A DNA stretch of 64,000 bases from Membranipora membranacea (Eukaryota > Bryozoa > Gymnolaemata > Cheilostomatida > Membraniporidae). A model generated the notes under the pieces. It was not told where the DNA came from, did not search any database, and saw only the letters and a program-made list of their open reading frames with translations. This document shows positions 1 through 10,800 of the stretch, one piece after another. A program made the position numbers and the translations under genes. The stretch lies in NCBI GenBank assembly GCA_914767715.1, contig OU612075.1:1984001-2048000 (forward strand), given 5' to 3'. Numbering within the stretch: the first letter of the stretch is position 1; the number at the start of each line of letters is the position of its first letter.

Positions 1-143
1 AGTGTTGCTGAGGTTCAAAGGGAAAACATTTCTTGCTTTCAGACCAACGATTATTACAAGTGTCATATCATTTTAATTTTTCACATCAATTAGAAGCATG
101 AGCTGCAATTCATGCGCCAGGTCGGAATACAACTTGGGCCTAC

Positions 144-267
144 CAAACGACGGTAGTCAATGGACTGAAGGAGGAGACCTTCAATACTTGGGTACTGAAG
201 GACCTGTCCAGTTTTCTAACATCTGAGCCACCGCCTACTCCTCCAAATATTCGATTATAGCATAAAT
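144..267 (-). CDS. Next exon of the unrecognised left-edge gene
   Basis: Strong acceptor gacctgttttag at 268; with the G carried over it reads DLCYNRIFGGVGGGSDVRKL then DRSFSTQVLKVSSFSPLTTV. The frame would stop at TAG, but donor TG|gtaggc (143-142) precedes it. Its continuation lies to the left of the window. No recognised domain; a short Gly-rich loop is visible. Confidence 0.42.
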
Positions 268-357
268 CTAAAACAGGTCAGTAGGGGTCAATAAGTTAGA
301 TCAAACCTTTGAAATCAAATAGTATCAGCAGTAGGGACAATATTTCGAATTACTCAC

Positions 358-516
358 CAGAGGCCATCAGAGCGGTGGACGAGAAGATGAGAGACAGAAT
401 GGTGACATAAAGATTTGAGGACAACCAACATCTCGGCTCAGTGCGATATTTGTATCTGCCGCTCATCTGAATCATCCTCACCAAGGAAAAATCAGCAATA
501 AATTTTAATGTGGTGC
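358..516 (-). CDS. Exon of unrecognised membrane/secreted protein (partial gene)
   Basis: Open frame between a strong acceptor (ctaaac branch-like motif, ctctcgtttcag at 517) and consensus donor gtgagt at 357. It reads TTLKFIADFSLVR, then MIQMSGRYKYRTEPRCWL and a hydrophobic stretch SSNLYVTILSLIFSSTALMA suited to a signal anchor or membrane helix. It ends phase 1 (G). Translation could start at ATG 475-473 or 466, or this may be an internal exon. It joins in phase to 267-144 across a 90 bp intron. No family recognised. Confidence 0.5.
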
Positions 517-642
517 CTGAAACGAGAGATGTTTAGCTTGAGGTCACAACTGAGACTGTTATTTTATGATCGCCTGGAATTGCGGTGCGATAAACCTGAT
601 GCAAACCGTGATGCAAATATAGCAGAAGGCCTTCAGACCTAC

Positions 643-739
643 CAGACAAACATGACATATAGTGTCGTGACTGGGAAGCATGGGTGCATGGGATAATTCT
701 GCCTATTGGTTTGAATTGTGAATTGATTAAGGCCATATG
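643..739 (-). CDS. Possible upstream exon of the left-edge gene
   Basis: Acceptor cttcgtcttgcag at 740 and donor gtaggt at 642 flank an open stretch that ends phase 1 in the frame HMALINSQFKPIGRI.., as needed to join exon 516-358. A competing frame (YGLNQFTIQTNRQNYPMHPC) is also open. The evidence is splice sites only. Confidence 0.2.
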
Positions 740-3700
740 CTGCAAGACGAAGGTATGCTTCAACAGTTTGCACATGCAAAGAGTGGCATGGCATACCTGC
801 CTTTAATGGAAGAAAGGCTACCTTTAGAGACATAAATATCTAGATGCAGACGTTTCTGGCTCGTTTCCTTTTTTAGCAGATCATAAGGTCTTTAATTTAG
901 ATCTGTATCAGATCTATTCTCCTATTTTCTGGTCAATTTTGGATCCAAGGTGTCGTAATTAAAACGTGCAATACATTAGCATCACACAAACGATTGAGTT
1001 GTCACACCCTTGTTCATGGGTATACAACTTCAACTTAATTTCTATCATACATCATAAAAATGGCATAACATCAGGGTTTTGGAAGTATGTCCCAAACCCC
1101 CTTGTATCACCAGCGGCTTGGCACGGCACTAAAACTCCATAAGATACCTATTGCATATTGATTGCTAAGGGGAATGGGAAAAAAAAACTTGACTGCCTTT
1201 TTAACTTATCCCCCCAAGTTCCTTATGCTTCCTTATCCAACAACTAATCAATGACAACGATAATTGATCGCATATTGACCATTATTATGTATGCACCCAG
1301 TTTGTCACATTATCTGCGATAAATCAGTCTGGTACTTCCCCCGACGATAAACCTACATGTCCTGATTCTGCTGCCATCAAGTATCAATCTGTCACTGTAA
1401 ATAAACCAGATTGTTATCAATCGATGGTTATGGCATTAAAAACTGCAAATATACTTGCCTGCATAAGGTCGATTGAAGGCTGTGTCCAGGCACTTAAGAC
1501 ATGTTGTCCGAGCTCAAGGAGTTAGTGTCCAAGTTTCTTTTTTTTTCTAAATTTAATTGGATTCATCATCAGTCCAGACATTCTCTACAAAAAGTCCCGA
1601 GCAAAATAAGGAAAGTTTCACTGAAGATACAAAGTTAAAAAATCAGCTTACATATCTCAGGAAAATCAGTTTCAAATCAATGACCTGCAGGATATCTACA
1701 GTTAAGCCGACAAGTACTCTGACTGTGTGAAGGAGGACATTAACCTAACATATCTCAGCAGGTTATGAGCTAGTCTGAGCCCCCCAGACTTTTGCCCCTC
1801 GCCCCCCCCCCCCCCGGCGAGGGCATCAATCCATGACACTTCTCACGTCTTACTTCTCATTTTGAGATACAGATGTATATCACGTAATAGTACTAAGGTT
1901 GATAAACCTGATAGGACTTGTGTGATACATTCTAATCTCCAGGATTAATATGCAATAATGAATGCGATGCAATGCAATAATGAAGCCAAGCAATTCAATT
2001 GACAATCCAGTGTTATTGATCACATACTTCCATATCGGAATATTACCTTCGTAGACAGAGTCACTTCTGTACCTATATACAAACACCAGACCGTGTCAGC
2101 AATGCTGGCTTAGCAGTCCAGTTTTCAAGCGAATGCTCATTCCTAGGGGCCAAATGTTGGATCAGAGACATCAAATGCTGGAGGTATGGTAACAAAATTG
2201 ACAAAGGTAGCCTGAGACAGAATGATTTTAGTGCAAACTTTCCACACAATTTACCAATATTGCAAGTTCCAGTGCGTAGTCTAACTTTTTTGGAGACCAA
2301 AGAATTTATGCTGAGGTAAGCATTGCAGTCAATAAACTCTGCATTGCAATATTCTACGCTGACTAAAGCTCTACCAAACAAACATCTTAATTAATGTTGC
2401 TTGGCAGAGAAATAGCGAACAGTCATCTTTGTAGATCACCAAGCAGGGAATTCAGGATTACTGCAACAAAACCGATCCCGAAACAAGACCTTATGAACCT
2501 ACTGATTGGTAGGGAAAATAATCAGGCTATGTGAAGCATTTTTTGGCTACATCTAAATAACAAAATAGATGTATCAGTCTGGGCAGGCTGTCGGAGGTTG
2601 TTGGGTGGGTGGGTGGAGAAGAACACCCAAGAATACCCACCCACCCACCTGCTTTGGCTAAAATGTATGAATACAAAATAAATTGCAGTTAGATCGACTA
2701 TCCAAAATGCATTATAAACATGATTTACAAATCTCATGAGTGGGAAAGTTAGGGGATGGCCATGCATCTTGATATTAGAAAGAAAAGAGACTTGATATTC
2801 ATTTTTTAATAGTTTTAATGGTGATTCATCGATAATTTATGTAGAATAATGTTTCAGATCAATGTACATATGAAAAAACGAGGGTGAGATAATTCACCAG
2901 CAATAATATGTAACTCTTCTGTCAAAATGGCAGGTTGTTCAGAAAAAAGAGCGGGCCGGCAGGGTGACCCCCATACCAGTCCGGCAGCTGCTCTCAAATA
3001 CTTAGTGCTATATTACAAAAAAAACATCTTCAATATACACTAATCAATAATTATCGTATATATATATATAACTATTATAGTTATCCATAAAATAATTTAT
3101 CATAATTATTGAATGAGAAGACGATGTTTTACAAGAAGGGAAATCTTTTCTTATGGTTGAAGAATGTCTAAATATTTTGATGATGTTGAGATAATTCAAA
3201 TATTGAATAAAAGTTTGACATGAAGTGGTTTTTTGGCTTTTTGCGTCAACCATAATATAAGGGACAGCTGCCGGTGCGTTTTAAATAATCTTCAAAACTG
3301 CTGCCGGCTCTTTGCTATGACTAACTGTACAAAGTATATTCCATCAGGCAAAATTGCATATGGTAAGGCGATGGACTTATACATTAAATAATAAAAATAA
3401 TTAATATAACAATAAAGTCTTCATAGATTTGCTGGAGGATAATTATGTTGTATATAACAAAATAATGACTTTTTGAGAGAAAAACTATTATTGCATCTTC
3501 AAATTACTTACAAACCCCTCAGCCATCTGACAAAGTAGAATAATTCAGAAAATAGCAATTTTGTCAAATAGAATGCCATATTCATTGATTTCCAATAATA
3601 ATGAATGGTGGCTCACTACCGTAAACTGTACAAGGAATAAATTACTTAAACAACAATGTATAGAATCTGTTTTTCATTAGCATTGAGTAACAGTTTGGTT

Positions 3701-4691
3701 CCTAAAAATCAATCTGAGGGATAGAGTAAAGATCAGAGCATGGGAATCCTGTTTGTGTGCGTGGGAAAACTCTTGAGAAAACTTATCATACAACAGTAAG
3801 AGAAGCTAACCCTGTAGTAGAGTAATGCCAGCAGCACTAAGCCAATCTATTTAAAGTATGGTGTATACTGACCACATTATTATGTTTATATCATTAACAT
3901 TACTATTCAACTGACCACAAAAAATACTTGAGAGACCGGGTCCAAAAATACTCCATTCTGATATCACTTTCATTTCTCAACAGGCTCCATATCGCAGTCA
4001 TAAAGCTAAGTAATTCTGTTTTGACTCATTAAAAACAATTCCAGTTGATAACATTCATCAATAGCCTAAGAAAAAGCTGATGAGCAAAAGCCATTCATTC
4101 ATTCATTGAGATGATGGAGTGCCTACAGCACTTAGTTTCATTGTAATGGACGCATGGCCAATGATGAGATATGGCAAAATAAATTATCATCTTTTTAAAT
4201 CGAACTGCTACCAAATTTGGGGTTTAATTTTAAGTATTTAAGTCACAGGGAAATTTTTTTTAGGTGAAACACTTTGGCACGGATTTAATCAAAAGTTTGT
4301 TAAGGACATTCTTAATTTAAAAATAATTCAACCAACACTAGACTCTACATAGCTATTTGTCGAGTTGGTTGCATGACGAGCTTTGCAGTAAAACAGAACA
4401 GAAATTCCCCAAAGACATTGAAGACTTCTGGATAATCCGTTGAGTAGGTAGAGGATGTAAGAGTCACAGAGTTCTCACTTTTACGTTGTTAGGTTGTGTG
4501 TCTGTTTGAGCGTAGCACTGTGTTGTGTATGACAGACAATGAAGATCCCATGTGACACATGTGAGACGTGTGACACATGACATGTGACAGTTGTAGGAGA
4601 ATCAGGAGCAAATAGAATATTGAGTTGACAGGAAGAGATCATGGTTCAAAGGTTGATGCTGCCGGCTGTGGCAGCATTACATCAGTCGATG
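740..4691. other. Intergenic region and AFF 3' UTR
   Basis: No convincing coding exon. It should include the AFF 3' UTR: no AATAAA is seen on the minus strand within about 500 nt of the stop, though an ATTAAA occurs at 4288-4283. It also holds a poly(C) micro-element (1769-1830), a GGGTGGGTGGGTGG/CCACCCACCCACC inverted pair (about 2603-2652) and a short AT repeat near 3058. The rest shows nothing recognisable. Confidence 0.6.
1769..1830 (+). repeat. Poly(C) micro-element, copy 1
   Basis: CTAGTCTGAGCCCCCCAGAC, TTTTGCCCCTCG, then a run of C and GGCGAGGGC. AGTCTG/CAGACT form a short stem. Same motif order at 41197, 56892, 57331 and 60371. Confidence 0.6.
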
Positions 4692-4816
4692 TCACGAGCT
4701 ATGTAACTTAGCTTGCAGTTTTTTGCAGGCGGTATGCACAAAATGTATGAACTGTCTACTTTCTAGGAGAAATTCAGCTTTATAACCCAAATCTTCTTCC
4801 AGCATCTGGAAAAACT
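4692..4816 (-). CDS. AFF: AFF coding exon 20 (C-terminus, stop TGA)
   Basis: Joined G|AG reads EFFQMLEEDLGYKAEFLLES, aligning with human [20 protein letters not shown], then HFVHTACKKLQAKLHSS stop. Human AFFs have LVRYTRQGLHWLR at this place, so the end is strongly diverged. TGA at 4694-4692. Confidence 0.88.
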
Positions 4817-7800
4817 CTGCAAGGATAAAGTAAGGATACATGAGGGTATTGTTGGCATTAGCTGGAAAAAAAATGCAGCTATTTAAAAAATCTGTTGGCC
4901 CAATATGGAGTTGTGCCCTCAGTGCCAGATCAGAGGGAATGGTGGGACAACCCTTGACTTGGAGAAAATTGCTAGCAAAAGCACACATTTGAATTCAAAA
5001 TGACTATAGTCCTAGAACAGGAGAAACCATCGAGACTTTACAGATCACAGATCTTTAGGAGACATTGTTACACTAAAAAATGAACACAGATTCCCACACA
5101 ATTAAATGGGGTATGGCTGTTCATTGAAATCACCATGGAAGAACACCTAAATCACCTTACCACATGTAAATCCATTGCACACAGCAATGACTTGTATTGT
5201 GGTGTATTACAGAAGCCATTGTGCAATGCAATATTGCATCCTTTAATACAATACCGCAATAATATGTAGAGTTATGCAATAATACATTGTGCAATGCAGG
5301 TATAATTCCTGTTTACATACCTGGAGTATCGAGATCGTGTTCTCGACAGAGATTTGTATTCCTCCATAAGTCTACGGCCTCGCTGAGAAAGTTCTGATTT
5401 TTGATAAATTCACTGACATCTTTGAGAAGAGACTCAGGTACTCCTATGACAGGCCCTGAGGGTGGCATACTAGAGCCCCGACCACCGTCTGATGTCTGCA
5501 AGTAAGCAAAAATAAGGCTATATAAACTTTCTATCATCGACTATTAAATAAATGTTTGGCACATTCCATTAGCAAATTATTTATTTAGAATGAGATCTGT
5601 GTTTGCTCTGTGAGCCACTAGTCAGGTGACTAGAAGATCATAAATTCAGACCAGATATTTATTATTCAATGGTGAGTCGCACTTCTAGGAAGGACATTCC
5701 TTACTGAATGTCAATTATTGATGCTATTAAAATGTTTAAATGAAAAATTAAGAAGATATTTGTTAGAATTGGTAATCATTAGAGTGTGCGAACACAATCT
5801 ACTGGGTTTTCCAGGATCATAGAAAGGATCCAAAGGTTGGATCATAGTAGATCATAGTGGTCAGGTGCAGGCAAGAAATCACTATGATCCGCTATGATCC
5901 CAATTTTCAGACTTTGCCACAGTTTTACTGCAATTAGTTCCACAGGCTGTTTTAATTCATATTACCTAACAACTTTTCAGACTGAGATATTTAAAACCAT
6001 CCCAAACATCGCCGAGTAAGACTGACACTTCAAACTTACCACAGATCCAGTGGAGGCTATGCTGGCAGGACTAGGCGCTGGTGAGTTACCAGTGATAGCT
6101 GGTGATATGGACAATTTCTGTTTAACCTGATCCTGTATCCTTCTACCAGATACTGACATTGTATCCTTCGTCAGTTTAAAGCACTTGTGTTTTAGATGAG
6201 CTATCGTGTAGTTACTGCAAATAAGAGAAGAAGAACATGTCAGTATGGAAACAGAATCCCTGTTGAGCCTAACAACGATTAAATATTTGGGGTCCGTCAG
6301 TCTGTCATCCTGACAGGTTGTTGTCCCCCCTGACTGATTCTTTACGGAGCAAGTTCTCATCACAAATTGTTCCATGATTTCCATGACTTTGAACAACTAA
6401 GAACGGCCGCGTCATTCTAACATGGGTAGGTATAGGGTCATTTGGGAGAAGTAGGCTGTATATACGCAACACTGGTTAGGCCAATATATGATTGTGTGTA
6501 AAGTGTAAAAAAGAGTTAAATAGGGTCTACTTACCATAATACTTGGCTGCATTGAAAAATGGATCGGGGCTGGATATTGCTTTCCCTTGTAATTTCGTCG
6601 AATAATTGCCTAAAACATTATAAAGAACATACAGTAATCAAATGACAACAAGCAACTCATGAACAGAGTTTTTTTTCATAGTGTGTGTATAAGCTCAAAG
6701 TTGGAAATGCATTCTACTATATCAAACACTTTCCAGGCATTCTAACTGACCTTATTTACCTTAGATAATGAGCGTTGTATTCCACAAATCTCTGACTGCT
6801 TAAATTTTGTATTCAGTACATAGCTGTTGTGAGAAATATGCGATGCATTGCATTTTATGCAGTGCATCGATTATTTTGCAGTGCATCGCATATTTTGCAG
6901 TGCATTGCATATTTTGCGTATTGTTTATTGCATTGTAATCAGTATTGGATGATGCGGTGTAGACTTACGTGGCTAGATCCAGTGTATTGCGATAGTAGGT
7001 TCTGATTTTTTTCACAGATGGCTGTTTTCCAGTCTCCTGGCCAAGACCACTGACCAAAAAATTGATAACAGACTCCAGTGAAAGAAGCAGTCTTTCCACT
7101 TTCGCCTTCTGGTCCTGAAAAAATAATTATCAGCAGAATTGAGAGAAATATTACGTGAGAAATCTTCATGTAGAAGTTCAACTTTTGTATAACACATTGA
7201 GAATTTGGAAGAGCTATGACCATTAAAATGCTAAACAGCCAAAATAATTATTCATTAGAGCACATTTCTATGTGCCTGGAGAATTTCCTACAATTTTCAT
7301 CAACAGCTAATTAAAAGTGATATTACTCTCTGCCTAGTTACAAAAATCTGCAAATTCCTCAGCAGGCTAGTAACTTAACATTTTACTTATCTATATAACT
7401 TCCGCCAATTCGTCAATCTCAATCTCAACCTCAAGTTGCTAAAATTAAATCTTTGAAATTTTTCCATCCCATCAGAATTAAAGTTGAGGTCAGCCAGAGA
7501 TGACACGAAGCAATCAGAAAACTTCTGACCCACCGATCAGCATAACCAGCCTGACATCATAATAAAATCATTAGGCCATCAAAAAAGTTAGGAAAATATT
7601 TGTGCTGGCAGCTTGGATTGGCATTTTTCAATCAATTTGTAATAAAAATTCGCAAATGCCAACGTCGAGGTCATATATCAATGTCAACCACAAAGCTATG
7701 TTATGTTACGCTTGCAGTAAGGTAAGTCACTTGAATAAGTACGTAAAGTGAGCGTTTGCATTCTTTAATTGATGTACAAAGAATGACATCATATGACATC

Positions 7801-10800
7801 AGTGGATGATATCCGATCTGGTGTTCAGCACTGCAGCTGAATCTTATCACAGCTAATTCTGACAAGATACTGAAGATTCCAAAACCCAGAGTCAAAGTGT
7901 GTTCCAAACAAGTCGGTCGATAAAAAATTCGGTCAAATTCAAGTGTTCATGTACTAATAATCATCAGTATGGATAATTAGACTCCAACAAATGTGATCAC
8001 AACACGGGCTAGACCAGGTCTCGTTCCTGTGCCAACGATAACTTTCTCTGTGGTGTCCTATGATTGATTTGTTGAAACGTGATAGCGAAATCCTCAACAT
8101 TTTGCATATTTAGTTAGCTATACAACTTGTGTAATTGGAAAGTGGTTGCTAATAGAATTCCTCTACTAGTGCCGCAGCGAAGTTTGAGCATAGCATGTAA
8201 TAATCTTGGTTTGACCCGACATTGAGTTCAAGCCTTCACTTCCTGTCTCATGCATATGACATCATATCACCCATTCAAGTACCAATCTACGCCTCTTAAA
8301 GGGGGGCACCGGTTCCGAATTGGAGCCCCTCTTTAATGAGTACAAACACTCACCGTGTTGATGCCTTTGGTGATGTCTGCGCCGAGTGCCGTAGCTTGCT
8401 TCTTAAGTGATCTCGCCGTCTCATAACCAAACTGAGGCTCATCGTAGGCCGGTGGTGGTATTGACCTTGAGATGTCTTTGTGACCTGTGTTGTGACCCGA
8501 GTGTAGAGGAGGCGGCCGCGGCATGTGGTTGTTCTTCTGCGAGATTGAGCTGTTGTTGATGAAAGGAGAACAAGGCTCGTCGTCTGGGGTCTTCACTTCT
8601 GGCTTTGGTCTGTGATGATAAAATGTGAAATAATGCCGCAACAATAATTACAAGACAAGCTAGAAACTGTTTCTGTGTGTCTGTATAAGCTAGAACAAGT
8701 TTAATCCAATTGCCTGCATTCCGAGTCGCTCCCGATCCACTGGTCACGTAGCAGGCAAAGGATTGCGGGGTGACCAGTGGAAGGGAGCAACAGGAATGCA
8801 GGCAATTGGATTAAACTTGTTCTAGTATAAGCAGACATTGCTTCTGACAAGCTACCATGAAATGAATGAGAAAATCGTTCTGAAATTCAATTTTGCTTGC
8901 TCTAGGAACTGACCATGGGGCAATCATACAGTCTGACATGTTTCACATTGTTGATACAACACTGACTTCGTGGGGGGGGGGGGGGGAGACTGAGATTGAC
9001 CTTAGGTGTGACTATTGGGCGAGGTCTGGTTCCCGTAAGCAACCCACACCTCTTATAACATATGAGCTTCTCCTATCAACATCCAGGTTCCACAAAAACA
9101 CTACACAGCACATCATGCTCATCTATATTTATAAGATTCCTCTCGCACCTCATTAATTCTGCTTATACAAAATTTGACATTGAATTTGGTCAGGAGATGG
9201 GAAGACAAACCTCTTGTTCTTGATGAACAGTAATGTGTCTAGTGGAGACATTGGCTTCGTGCGCTTCTTCCCTGATGGACTAGTGGGCTCTTGTTTGATA
9301 CCAGGTAACGACGGAATTGGCTGTAAAAAAAGATCAGCTTGATATAAACAATTATTATTCAATCTCAGAGAGTTTTTTTTCCATGAGAGTGGAACCACAA
9401 TGCAGCGCCTGTACTGTTGTATCACTACAAATGGTCGGCCAACTTCACAGAGTGGAACTGATTTAGCACCATGTGTATGAGAAATTTGCAGAGAGAAAGG
9501 CTATGTTCTGAATGGGACAGAGAATAAGTCTCTGGTGGTGCCAGATTTCCCTCTGATGGGACCGTCATTCAGCAAATGACCCACAACCCACATAATAAAC
9601 TGCTGCATCAGTCATTACAAAGGATCTGGTTACAGAGTAAGGTATCCTTACTCTGTGATGGTGATGGTCAATGGTCAAATCAAGCTGATATAATGACTTG
9701 GTGATTGACCTCAAGTGAATTCTTTGATGTGTGGTCAAGCACTACTTGCACGTGCATTGACTGTTCATCAAAGAACTTTTGCACTTGAAAGGCTGGAAAG
9801 AAAGCTATAACCATCTCACAGCATTGAAACTTGTCCTCCAAAAATATCCCTTTCTATGTGAATTCCAGTCACTTTTCCATCTGAATTCACACGCGATTAT
9901 AAAGCTGTTTTTGAGTCAACAGAGGCACGTGGGAAAAAATCTTGGGGGGAAAATCTAAATATATTTAGCGAAAACATCACTTATATATTATAATATGTGA
10001 GAAAGGTGTGCATTTTATTTTCCTCATATTTCCCATAATCCTTCAGGTCAATGTTGAATACTGTCTGTTGAAGCGGAATCAACCTGTATTCAGGTTTATT
10101 CAATGAATACATCATGTAATTTTTGTGGCACTCAGCATAAATTCAGGCGCTCCCAGAATAATTAATGGTTCAGTTGTCAAATTGGCACATAAAAATTCAA
10201 TAAAATGCTGAAGCACTGTCCCACAATGCATCATTCTAGAATTCCCCAAAAAATCAGGAGAATGATAGCATATAAGATAAATGCCTTGTCTTCCTGGGAA
10301 TTCCAGACTACAGATGAATTGTGGGATTGTGTGGGAGTGACAGGACGTGCCCATTATCTGATCTTCCTGGTAATTCCAGGCTACAGATGCATTGTGGGAT
10401 TGTGTGGGAGTGACAAGTGCTGTATTTTAGTCTTACCATATGTTTTTCAGCTTTGATGGAGCGTAGTGGCGTAATGGCTGGATTTCTCCTGAGTTTGTGT
10501 AGAGGTATACTGAAAGGTAATGATGTGATACTGTCCATGTCCCCCCTGTGAGGTCGACTGTTGGTGCCAGGCGCTGTCGTTCGGCCTACGACGGGTGCTG
10601 CTGGCATACCGGGCGGACGATACCCCGACGGCGGCGGGGCGTTAGTAGTAGATGAGAATGCTAAATGAGGGAACCGGACAGGGGTGTCTTCGACAGGTGA
10701 GATGGGTTCATGTTTAGGAAGTATACTTGTTATTTTAGTTGGTAGTGGTAATGGCTCCGGCTTCAACTTCTGTAAAATGAAAAGTACATGTTGTCACATT

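Noticed and set aside
2603-2652. G-quadruplex (GGGTGGGTGGGTGG)
   Set aside because: Only three full GGG runs on each strand, and the two arms would rather pair with each other; kept as a note only.
7012-7223. Two further open minus-strand frames over exon 16
   Set aside because: They do not fit the phases of exons 15 and 17 and lack the AFF CHD match that the chosen frame has.
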